Shown here: in pieces, positions 54,868 to 64,000 of the stretch | How the letters are laid out: every line of letters starts with the position of its first letter | Numbering within the stretch: the stretch's first letter is position 1 | NCBI RefSeq assembly: GCF_016920785.2 | Contig: NW_024609835.1 | Coordinates: forward strand, 78,730,795-78,794,794 | Direction of reading: 5' to 3' | DNA: 64,000 bases | From: Ixodes scapularis | Taxonomy: Eukaryota > Arthropoda > Arachnida > Ixodida > Ixodidae | Notes under the pieces: model-generated | What the model was told of the DNA's origin: nothing | Databases searched by the model: none | Seen by the model: the letters and a program-made list of their open reading frames with translations, nothing else | Position numbers and translations under genes: made by a program

Positions 54868-55345
54868 ACTCTTATAAAAAAAGAGTAGCTATGACTCTCT
54901 TTGGAGGGTATTGGCGCGCCGCAGAATCAACTCCAGCTTGTAGAGTCCCTCGACTCTTTTTTTAAAGAGAGTCGCCACGACTCCCTGTGGGGGGGTCTTT
55001 GCGCGCTACAGATTTCACTCCTCCACGACTCCAGTTTGTAGTCACTGGACTCTTATTTAAAAGAGTCCTGCGACTCTCATCGCACTGGAGTCATGGTAGT
55101 GTATGGGCGACTCCAGGTGACGTAGTCAACTGCGACTCTTTAAGACTCTTATTCAACGGAGAAAAGGAGTCACACGACTCCTTCCTGGTAATCCCCGTGA
55201 CTCTCTAACAAGAGTTGTGAGGACCCTCCTTTTATGAAGAGTCCCCCGACTCCTATCGCAAAAGAGTAATGGGAGTGTATGAGCGACTCTCCGAAAGGTA
55301 GTCATTCCTGACTCTCACTTTGTCTGGAGTATAGCAGCCCTAGTC
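54868..55345. repeat. GACTC/GAGTC-rich block
   Basis: About 480 bp in which gactc, actct and gagtc recur every 10-30 bases in both orientations (for example aaaagagtcctgcgactctc, gactctttaagactcttat, agagtcccccgactcc). Several actc-T-run-gagt hairpins are possible. No fixed period is clear. It starts cactcttataaaaaaagagt and fades near ctggagta. Possibly a degenerate tandem array or a MITE built from one. Confidence 0.7.
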
Positions 55346-56985
55346 AAGTATCAGTTTGTTGAACACAGGGAGGCATTGTGATCGTTAGGAAACTTCTTGC
55401 CGCTTGCGAGGTTCAACTTGAATTTCTCTAAAACAAGGGTAATAACATCAGCTGTGTGAAAGTATAGAAGTTGAAATGGAAAATATCAATTTCACCTGAA
55501 AGAAGCGGTAACATCAATTGTCTGCAAGTGTAAACGTCGAAATGCAGAACTGATATCTTACAATTTCTTGTAATGAAACATGGAAAAATGAACGAAATGG
55601 TCTTAACAATGCTGAACTGAATGCTGCTCTAAAATTTATCATGAAACACAACAGAAGCTTTCAGGACAGCATTGTTTTGTTACATTGGAATTTGCACACA
55701 ACAAAAAAAAAGTAAAAGTTTCATTTTAATTGGCAGCTTAACTTTTTATTAGTTCTTTTTTATCACATGTCTAGACTATTGGCAAGAGCTGGTGTGAACG
55801 AGCATGTTCTGTTGCTTCATGCCTGCTTTGAGTGGACAGGTGGGTGGCAATAAATTGCAGGGATCTTCAAATTTAACAATAAAGATAGCTGTTTTCTCTC
55901 AGCTCATATCACTGCCATTTGTGCAAAATGCAATTTCATGAGTCCTACCTTGCAGGTAATGCAAAACAAGCCACAAGTATTTAAAACAATTACGTTATTA
56001 GAAACTAATGTGATACATATTTGCTCAAAATCCTGCTTCAGCTTATCAGAATGGTTTTATCACAATAACTAAACAAATAACATCATTAAAAATAATACTA
56101 ATACACACAACTGGTATAGCTATTAGACAAGAACGAAAATAAATCACAATGACAAGTTTTGTGAAGGCTTGCTTTGCATGCTTGGTGTTGAGGATTAAAT
56201 TAGAATAAGAAAATGACAAAAGTTTCCTAAAAGCTTTGTTTGCCTACTTGCTGCTTTTTCAAAGCTTCGTTTTTCTTTTTGCAGTTTCTTGTTCTATGGT
56301 TTGAATCCTCATATGAACGGATGCACACAAAAAAATCTAACAGAAGTTTAGATACACAATGGAACACACAAACCTTTGTATTATAGCTGGAATATTCGCC
56401 AAATACATATGGAAAACATTAAAACAGTAACCGTTATTGGTAAATCTTTTTCCCTGTTCTAGGAATGTGCTCCCAGTGCTGTCACAACTTTCACAGCTCT
56501 TACCGAAATCTTTGTATTTTTCTACCCATGAGCTGCTCAAGCACAAAAAGTGTGCTTCGTCAATTCCCCCCTACATACTGACCTTTCTATACTGACCTTT
56601 CTATACTCAGTGCATGGCTAATACCCAAGAAAGTCTTGCTGAAAAGTCCAGGATGTCGATTCATAGGTCCTCGCAGACAACGCACATGCTGCCAGATGTC
56701 CATGGGTGCTTTCCAGTGAAAATTAATGCCGGGTTCCCGAAAGTTTTTACTGGGTCCTGGGGAAAAAAAGACAATGATAAGAAATAAGTTCTGGAAATCA
56801 GACGAAGTTGTTGGTGAGCAAAGTAAAATTTTCGAAAACATCTTAAGTGACCACAGTCATAGATGGAAAGTTCATGCAGCAGAGCGAAGGCAAGTGAGGC
56901 AGACGCCCATTGCTGTCTTTTTATATTTTGCTTTCCCCAATTCTCACTTGATTGTGAAGTGTTCCGTACGGTGGAACCGGTGCAT
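55346..56985. other. About 1.6 kb AT-rich, no gene recognised
   Basis: Low-GC sequence with few long frames and no TIR signal. The stretch is less repeat-like than the rest of the window and could be intronic host DNA. Confidence 0.4.
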
Positions 56986-57239
56986 CAGGGTGTCTACCAA
57001 ATTACTGATTTCAAATTCCTTGACTTTTATAGAATTTCCCTTAACTATTTCGATAAAAAGTTCCTGACCACTTCTGGGTCAAAGGATCATAATTCGGAAA
57101 CATTATTCAGCATAGTCATGCCCATGCGCAACCGTCAAGCTTTGTTCCGTATCGCCGTTCCACTTTCAGTGATCATTTTCCCTGATGAAGCCAATTTTTT
57201 GACGATTTCCCTGAGAAATTCAGGTTGGTAGACACCCTG
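56986..57239. mobile_element. 254-bp MITE with CAGGGTGTCTACCAA ends
   Basis: The left TIR is CAGGGTGTCTACCAA and the right end, ttggtagacaccctg, is its exact reverse complement (15 of 15). The interior has ttccctgannattt-like motifs in both orientations. Flanking octamers do not match, so the TSD has decayed or differs in length. The frame crossing it (56863-57231) is not a gene. Confidence 0.85.
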
Positions 57240-58469
57240 ATGATGTATCAGGTTACAGATGGACACCATAAAAATGCAGACTATTGCATTCTAAATTATT
57301 TTAGCCATCAGGAGGAACCTAAAATATTCCCATGGAGAGAGATAGAGAGTGGAGGGGCGGGGGATGCTGCTGCTGCTATTGTCTGCTTTTCCTTTTAAAA
57401 GAATATCAATTTAAGGCTCAAAGGGAACGTAAATAATAAATCAGTAAGTGCACTAAGAGCACTTGAAGCACAAGGCGCATGGTCCCTACTGAGGAAAGAG
57501 GGGAGGGTACCAAGTCTAGCTGAACCTGTTCTGCAGCACCCCGCATAAGCTAGGTGCTAGGCAAGACTGAGGCTTATGTACTGAGACTGTCTAGTACAGT
57601 CAAAGAAAGCATTATAAAATTCTTTGCTGGGCAAGCTGTTTCGTGGCTGCAATGAAAAAAAGAGTACACTAAGACAGGGACAAGGAAGGAAGGGAAGACG
57701 TTTTTTCTGAATAAACTAGTTGGTCGTGAGCACTTGTTTCTTCCTTTCTCGTCCCCATCTTATTGTGCTCCCTTTTTAGTTGTAACGAAAGCAAGCCACG
57801 ATGTAATTTAGAGAGGGCTTAAAGCTTGCTTTAACATCTGTGTGCATGTGAGGGAATGCTTCATGTACAAGGCCTACTACAAGGTAGTAATCATCACAAT
57901 TTTCCATCTGAGTAACAAAATAATGCATCTCTGCACTATAAACTATCCTATATAATTTCGTGTGCTGTACGGATATAGGCATCTTTTGCATGCAGAAATG
58001 GTGGGACACTAAAACTAATAGTAATTTGTTTATCATCTTTGCTTAGATAAATATTTCTGAAGTTTGGCAGGAAAGAACCGCCTTCCAACATGAGCCCGAA
58101 TCTGGTCTTTGGTTTGTATTGAAGTCATGGCCAAGTATTCCTAATAAAATATTGAAATAACCAGTTGAGAAGAGAGCGGATGATACTTATCTACTTGGTC
58201 TCCAGCTTTAAAAAAATATGTTTACAGATTGACATAGCGAAGACACCCTTTCAAACAGATTTTTCTTAAAACACCATAGTTGCATGTGATTTATCTTTAG
58301 TATGAGTGGTTACATCAACCACGCAAACGGCACGGCTTTCCTCCGCTCTTGTCCCTTCCCCTATCTTGTTTTCTTTTGCGAAGATCGGCATTGATAAGAA
58401 TAGCGTAGGCCCTGACGGCAGCAAACAGAGCTTGTTAGTGCTTGTCCGCACCAATTTAATCATAACAGT
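57240..58469. other. No gene recognised
   Basis: Unassigned AT-rich sequence with a short gctgctgctgct run (57366) and no domain-bearing frames. Confidence 0.4.
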
Positions 58470-59130
58470 CTAACCCTCTTTTTTAAATATACAAACAAAA
58501 AGATGCCCTCCCCCTGAAAAAAAAAAAAAGGAGTAAAGTGGATTAGAGTATGACCATAGCACCTCTAAACTCACAAAGCCTGCCAGTTTGAGGACGGAGT
58601 CATAGAGTGCCTGGTCACAGATTTGGAGCGTGAGGATTTGGTAGCACCGAGTATTAAAGAGCCATTCCTCGGGGAACCTGGACGTCAGCACACAGCTTTT
58701 GCAGTGGCGAGGACCCAAAACATACTTTTTTCGTGTTTCGCGTCCGCTGCGGCGAGACTCTTCTCCGTTGTATGCCACTCCACCTTTTCCATTTCGGCGA
58801 CCGCTTCTCATGGCAATCTGCCAGGTTTTGTCAGTGTAAAGGAGGCTATGGTACGACATATACTGGTGCTCTGTAGCGGGGCGCCATTCTGCTGTGTAAT
58901 CTTTGAGCAGCCCCTTTGTCCACAGAACTCTGAGAATGTAGAGATTGTTTACCTCGGCAAAAACTGCACGGTTCGGGGCACAGCCACGCAGGCGGCAAGG
59001 CGTTGACACCAAGAGGTCCCGTTCTCTTTCCCTCGCTGGCTCTTGTGGTACCCTTGTCTCCGTCGACTGAAAGGAGAGTCCCTTCAGTATCGTGCATACT
59101 TGAGCCTCCACTGAAGCAAAAATGATTCCA
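58470..59130 (-). repeat. Dispersed repeat with a 213-codon open frame, copy 2
   Basis: Partner of 49255-50040. The minus-strand frame (58470-59111) has TDKTWQIAMRSGRRNGKGG, GPRHCKSCVLTSRFPEEWLF and KLAGFVSLE. Several differences from copy 1 are conservative (Val/Thr, Lys/Glu, Ala/Leu), which could mean past selection on the protein or simple drift. Outside the shared block the two frames diverge completely. Confidence 0.6.
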
Positions 59131-59793
59131 TATGAACCTACTTGTCATTAAAGACCAAAGTTCACTTCTTCACTCTTATTTTCTACCTACCTTACACAAT
59201 GGTTTGTTAACAGGAACACCACCGTTAACTAGAAAACTTATTTGTAATGCATATCCTACGTAGTAAGGAACATGTTCAAGGTCTAATTAAACAACAAGCA
59301 TGGGCACTAAAGACACCCTCTTACATGGGTGGGTATTATTGGACCCGATTTGGCTAATATTTGCGAGGCCTAGCTTTACAACATAATAAATGACATTGTC
59401 TCTGGTCACATTATTTTTTTAGATGGCTTGGCATTAGTTCTGACCTTGGACTGGCTTTGAGCACACCAATATAATGTTTGCAAGTTCGCCATGGGAACCA
59501 CGAAGTTCTTTCAAAACTAAATAGCAAGCTAGCTTTAAAATAAAATAACAAAAAAAGTTGCACAGATGCACGAATATAATTACCATTACCCTCCAGTACT
59601 TCTGGAAAGATAAAGTTTATTGTATTGTATTGTATTGTCTATGCCCGTACCTGCTGGCACCTGTTTCCAGAAAAATCAACAAATACCAAAGTAATGCACA
59701 TATTATACATCGTGAAGAGGCCTGCCGACAACCTGATGAAATGCCAAGAACGCATGAACTGTTAAGTTTTCCGTTCACTGCATGGTTCTCTAA
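59131..59793. other. Spacer with a short LINE-type 3' tail
   Basis: The only recognisable piece is gataaagtttattgtattgt followed by attgt repeats (59609-59638), the layout of a LINE 3' terminus with a pentamer tail on the plus strand. Upstream coding sequence is absent. Confidence 0.45.
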
Positions 59794-60178
59794 AGGTCCG
59801 TTCACGCACTTGCGACCTCTTAAAACTGGGTTCCTTAAAACCTCTTATAACGAGAGGACACACTGGCGCCCTCTATTGGGTAGCAGTGTAAACTTGGCGG
59901 TCCAGCATATTTACTATTTCTCTTGCGCATTATCCTTTCTTTCTTGGCTCGGAAAACTTTTGTCAACGTTATAAACAAGCCTTTCTTACAGGTATTACAC
60001 ACGTTTGACCTCGGAAATTCCGCGAAACCTTCGCTCTTGTAAAATGCAGTTCCAGGGTCATCGCATAGATGGCGCCAGAATGCACCCAGTGTGTATCCTC
60101 GTCCTAAGAACTTTTAAGAAGTTTTAACAGATCTCGTCTCTCTCGGTCGTACTTGGTTGCAAGAGTGTGAACGGGCCT
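59794..60178. mobile_element. 385-bp MITE with AGGTCCGTTCACGC ends
   Basis: Left end AGGTCCGTTCACGCACTTGC; right end, in reverse complement, AGGCCCGTTCACACTCTTGC. The flanks TAA (59791-59793) and TAG (60179-60181) suggest a 3-bp duplication with one change. The TIR matches the element inserted in the Gypsy fragment (AGGCCCGTTCACACAGTTGC), so it is a short relative of that family. Confidence 0.82.
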
Positions 60179-60181
60179 TAG

Positions 60182-61879
60182 GACACAAGTTTTTGCCAAC
60201 TGTGTTCGTTTTCTTTAATCTTGAAAAGTGCTTCCAAGATAGCAGTGCCCATGTATCCTCCCGAAGTTGCTGGTGCATGCTTGGGACACCCTCGGAAGCT
60301 TCTGCCGTTGACCTTGGAAACCTGTGGACACACACATACTGCGGTTCCATCCTCCAGCCAGGGCTACCTGCTTGCGCTTGCACAGCTTTCGCAGTTACCT
60401 AGTTCATGCTGAGGCGAGACGAGGTATAGTGGAATTTGCACATTCAAGATATCAAAACCCACCACATGTCGCTCCGAGTGGCATGATGATGATACCCAAG
60501 AGTTATTTCGCGTATGGTCTATAAAACCTATATAATGCACGATGCTGAACCTGCCAATTTCTACATAAATTACAGCCGGGAAGGCGGACATGCAGCAAGG
60601 CACGCACCTGCAATTGCATCCACTTTGACAGGTGTAATGGGCTTCCTTCCCACGGCGCCATACTTTGTCACGCCTGGAAGGTTGGCCTGTCACACGCCTC
60701 TTGGTCCTTGTAGAGGTACCAGGACAACAGGATCGGCAGCGCGAGTCGAACTTGGCCTTGCCTATGGCCCTGTCAAATTTTTCTTCTGGATGGGAAACCC
60801 CGCCTCATAGGTAACGCTGCAAGTGTAAAGATAATCATAAATAAACAGGTGATCAAGCAAGTTTTAGTACAGCTATAGTGCCTGGAGGTATTCCCCACTG
60901 GTGCAATTGCCATCTTGTTCCTCCCATGTATTAAGAGTTGTCCCAAGGAAGCAACAATGATGTTACAAAACCGAAAGTTTCATGCTGTCGAAAGTCTGCA
61001 GTTGGTCTTCAAACCTCTAGTGAATAAGACAAGCAGGCACATGTGCCACTGTCATCATGGCGTCCCAACTTGTTACTGTGAAGTGACTGTGGACTGTCGA
61101 GGCACCGTAAAGAATGGTGCGGCAAACACGCCGAATGACTAACCCCACCTAAACCCCCTTGACGAGTTTGTGCTAGTTTCGTAAGTGGCATCAAAGCGCC
61201 TGAGCAGGAGGCCCTTGCAGGACTTGGAAGCAAATGGCAGCGTAGCCCTGAAATGAGAGGCACTTGGAAGTGAGTGGCAGCACAGTACTCACTCGTGGCA
61301 CGTGTTTCTCGCTTTCAGACAATTAAGGCTGGACCGCATGTAAGCGATTTAGTGAGCAACGAGACGAGCATCGGCAACAGCGACGAAGATTTCTCACTGT
61401 CGCTTGTAACGCTGCTCGGTCCTTGAATTACTAGAAAACGTCGCTCATCACATTGGTCGCTTACTCCAGTTGCTTTCATGCAGTGTGCCTCGTCGTGCGG
61501 CTGAGCGATAGCAAAAAGGGTCGCCATCGCTTGTCCCGTCGCTCCGTTCATGGTTGTCAGCACTTGCAAAAATGTGAAGTGTGAAATTTATGTAGGGCTT
61601 TGTCCATGCCGGCTCTCAGACTGCTGGCAGAAGTTTGGGTTTCAGTGAAATACGACCACATGGTTTCTCACTCTGCTTATGTACTGAGGGGGAAAGCTGA
61701 CGAGGAAGTAGTTGAAAAATCAGTTCATGATCTCTTCAAGAAAGTTGTTCAAAACACCTTATTTTCTGTTATTTTTTTGGCTGTCTACAGTGCTGTCCGA
61801 CGGCACTCCACCCGTGCCTACAAGTGCCGTCCGAAAGAAAGTCGAACAGCACATGTATCCCTGGGGAGCTCGTTAACCA
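60182..61879. other. About 1.7 kb, no gene recognised
   Basis: Near-neutral GC with several 80-110 codon frames on both strands (for example plus 60514-60810 and minus 60364-60693). None has a recognisable domain. The region could include exons of a host gene, but I cannot support any. At 61320-61560, motifs such as cgagacgagcatcggcaacagcgacg suggest another degenerate TIR element. Confidence 0.4.
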
Positions 61880-62050
61880 ACCCCCCGCATACATTCATGC
61901 CGCCTCGCGGCAACAGTATGCGGCTGCTAATTACAAAACTATTAACCTACTTGGCCCCGTTGCACATGACGCCTCGCAGCGTCCAGCCCCTCTGTCCCAT
62001 ACCAAGCCCCGCTGTCCCCCATGTACCTCCGGAAAGGGACGCCCATACCA
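61880..62050 (-). repeat. Dispersed repeat, copy 2
   Basis: Reverse-complement match of 29440-29640: cagtatgcggctgctaatta, then attaacctacttggcc, then ctgtccc. Here the long G-run is reduced to a few bases. A tgccgtccgacggcactc-like motif, repeated at 61792-61840 and 63299-63380, lies just upstream. Confidence 0.7.
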
Positions 62051-62055
62051 TTTTG

Positions 62056-63056
62056 TTAAAGGGGCACTGCAATCATATTTAAGCGCCTACCTTCTTTGCG
62101 GTTTCCACGTCTCTTGGGGTTCGGGCAAGCCAGCGGGCACGGAGAAAGTAACTAAATATCAGTGAGTCATCTTTTAACCGGAAGACGCGGAAACCTCCTC
62201 CACCTACGAGGGCGACCGGCATCGCCGAAAGCGCGCAATATGTGACGTCTTTGGTCCTGGGCTTCCCACTGGTCAGAGCTGCTAAAAGCTTTTTTTTTAG
62301 TCGAAATACAAAATATAAGTGTCGCGGACCGTTTTAATTATGTATGAAAATAGTTTTTGTTCGGTAATTTAGATCAGAAAAGAAACAAATGCAGTTTATA
62401 AAGTACGGAAACAAGAAAAGACTCGGCGACAAACCCGCCACCAAGCGGCGGAAAAAACGGCGCATACTAGAAAAGGCTTGTGGGATGAGGCTCCGACGAA
62501 CACCGAGCGTAGAAAGGTCCCGGATGTACGCGGCGGCGCTGCGGTCGTATACTGGATCGAGGATTCGACCGGTTCCGAGCGTTCCGAAGGCTTTCAGCGC
62601 GGGCTTGGCTAGCGATTTGGCCATTTGGCGGTATGGCAGCGCGAAGTGGCTCCCGTTCTGAACTGATCTTTACACCGTGTTTGCTGTAGTTTGTGGCCAA
62701 TGAAGTGTTATGCCGAATTAGTCCTTAATCGCGCAGCAAATGCAATGCAAGCCGCCCTGGCCACCCGCCTCATACAGCCTATCCAGAACATGCTTTAGTG
62801 GCGCCCTCTCGAGGCATCGACACGGAGTGCGGCAGCCGTGAGCGCTCGATGAGCTCACTACTCCTCTAGTTCACACTCAAGCCAGGACCTACGACGCCAT
62901 GAAGGAGGTTATTTTTTGTTTGTTTTTGTAATATTAAATTGCCTATAACTTTACATAAAGCGAAATTTGAGAAAAGATTAAGTTACTACGTTCAATGCGC
63001 TCAAGTTCGGTGCAAATTAAAAACCAGTCAAAATGTTGTTGCAGGGCCCCCTTTAA
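62056..63056. mobile_element. 1.0-kb TTAA-flanked MITE
   Basis: Left end TTAAAGGGGCACTGCAATC, right end ...GTTGTTGCAGGGCCCCCTTTAA. TTAA lies at both ends (62056-62059 and 63053-63056). The terminal motif is shared with MITE 1 (TTAAAGGGGCAGTGCAACG), so the two are probably moved by the same class of transposase, but the interiors differ. Confidence 0.82.
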
Positions 63057-63169
63057 GCAAAGTTTCGTCGACAACATCCTTTTTTTTCCCCAGCGTTAAT
63101 GGTAAAAAAGAAATGACGTAAATATCGCCAAATGCCTTGACAAACCAAATTGTTTGAGAAAAAGATTTT

Positions 63170-63262
63170 AATAAGTAAGCTCACACTGTAGATCGAATCC
63201 GGGTCCGCTGCCTATGAGGCGAGCTATGCTACAATTTCCAATAAGCTACGCTACAACTTCGA
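63170..63262 (-). other. tRNA-derived SINE-like unit
   Basis: Minus strand: gtagcgtagcttattggaaa (A box), cgcctcataggcagcggacc, then ggattcgatcta (B box) and gtgtgagcttacttatt. It is the same design as 29222-29320 on the plus strand and keeps a better B box. Confidence 0.6.
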
Positions 63263-63390
63263 AAAACTCGTTGTGACAATTCGCTTTACATAAGACATTC
63301 GGACGGCACTTGAAGACGTGAGTGGAGTGCGATTGCACGGCACGTGAACGTTCTGCAAGAGTGCCGTCGGACGGTACTCGACACTGCATT

Positions 63391-63412
63391 ATATATATAT
63401 ATATATATCTTT
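63391..63412. repeat. AT microsatellite
   Basis: A run of about ten AT dinucleotides just after a tgccgtcggacggtactc motif. Confidence 0.9.
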
Positions 63413-63544
63413 TTGTAATTACTCAACGCGCGTTTTTTCCCACAACCTTCACAATACACTACAGCCAGAGGTCTACCAAATCTGTGCAACATATACAGCA
63501 TTTTGTATAAAAAGTTCGTGCCCTTGTCAAAAAAAAACTCTTCT

Positions 63545-63720
63545 CAAGCAACATCATCAATGCAGAGAATCGAACCTGAATTCGAACACCCGTAGTGAAA
63601 GCAAACGGGGTGCAAATACGAGCGCCAGCTCGTAATGGGTACCTTTAGCAGTCATGGGTTCCGCGAAACACACCACATAGTTAGGTGCTACCAAGGCGCC
63701 ACCCGACTTCTAGAACTCGT
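63545..63720 (-). other. Possible tRNA-derived unit
   Basis: Minus strand shows ttggtagcacctaac (A-box-like) and, about 110 bp on, caggttcgattctctgc (good B box). The spacing is longer than in a tRNA, so it may be two partial units or a tRNA with an insertion. Tentative. Confidence 0.35.
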
Positions 63721-64000
63721 CTTGTCCACTGATCCACGAGATAAAGCTCCCGATACACTTACGAAGTCCCGTCCCCCCCTCCGGCTTCGGTGGGACCTTC
63801 GCCTCTGTGTGCGTTCCCGCAATCTGACTGCTCGCTCAGTGACAGGCCGTGGTGACGGGTCGGTTGCGGGACTTCCTTGGGAAAAGCTCGAAGGTCATTC
63901 CATGCGCAAAGCACGTGTGCGACAAGGAGCCCCACACGTTCGCCGCGTTCCCCTTCACACTTCCTGCACACACACACAAGGACACTTCACAAACGCTCCG

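Noticed and set aside
56863..57231. 122-codon frame as a host exon
   Set aside because: It runs across a MITE with perfect 15-bp inverted ends and has no domain features.

Overview
This window looks like intergenic or intronic DNA from a large, repeat-rich arthropod genome. A hard (ixodid) tick is my best guess, from memory of how such repeats look rather than from any search. I see no bacterial operons, no rRNA and no convincing host gene. Almost everything that can be read is mobile DNA: non-LTR retrotransposons, a Ty3/Gypsy fragment, Penelope-like elements (PLEs) with inverted terminal repeats, several families of terminal-inverted-repeat (TIR) DNA transposons and MITEs, tRNA-derived SINE-like units, and tandem arrays. 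Only one long reading frame looks intact: a transposase-like gene at 38488-40377.

Layout. 1-4.7 kb: two tandem fold-back MITEs (1553-2218) and otherwise unassigned DNA. 4.7-24.5 kb: six copies or fragments of one unusual family, called family S here, whose ends are conserved but whose centres are different arrays of short palindromes. Between them lie a broken CR1/Jockey-like LINE (5.4-8.6 kb, minus strand), a 168-bp hAT-type MITE with a perfect 8-bp target-site duplication (TSD), and a third fold-back MITE. 24.5-28.1 kb: a Gypsy pol fragment with its reverse-transcriptase core deleted and a TIR element inserted between RNase H and integrase. 28.4-29.2 kb: a 700-bp TIR element with a perfect 8-bp TSD. 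29.6-34.6 kb: a three-deep nest of a TTAA-flanked MITE, a PLE inside it, and a second TTAA-flanked MITE inside the PLE. 35.3-43.8 kb: a second three-deep nest of an 8-bp-TSD TIR element, a PLE with a 12-bp TSD inside it, and inside that a 5.5-kb DNA transposon with about 0.9-kb TIRs carrying the 629-codon gene. 43.8-48.9 kb: LINE remnants, an uninterrupted copy of the TTAA MITE, a large fold-back palindrome and a pair of inverted PLE terminal repeats with hammerhead-like cores. 49-64 kb: a dispersed repeat seen twice, a fourth 8-bp-TSD element, a 2.1-kb element whose inverted arms carry tRNA-like sequence and which encodes a Myb/SANT-like peptide, a GACTC-rich block, and more MITEs.

How it fits together. 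The nests give a relative order of insertion that can be read from TSDs and empty sites inside the window. The most interesting elements are the transposon at 36357-41823 (intact-looking DDD-type transposase, 4-bp TATA TSD fixed by the reading frame of the interrupted PLE), family S with its exchangeable palindromic cores, and two TIR elements with different ends that share the same interior. All superfamily names rest on motifs, TSD length and element architecture seen here; no database search was possible.
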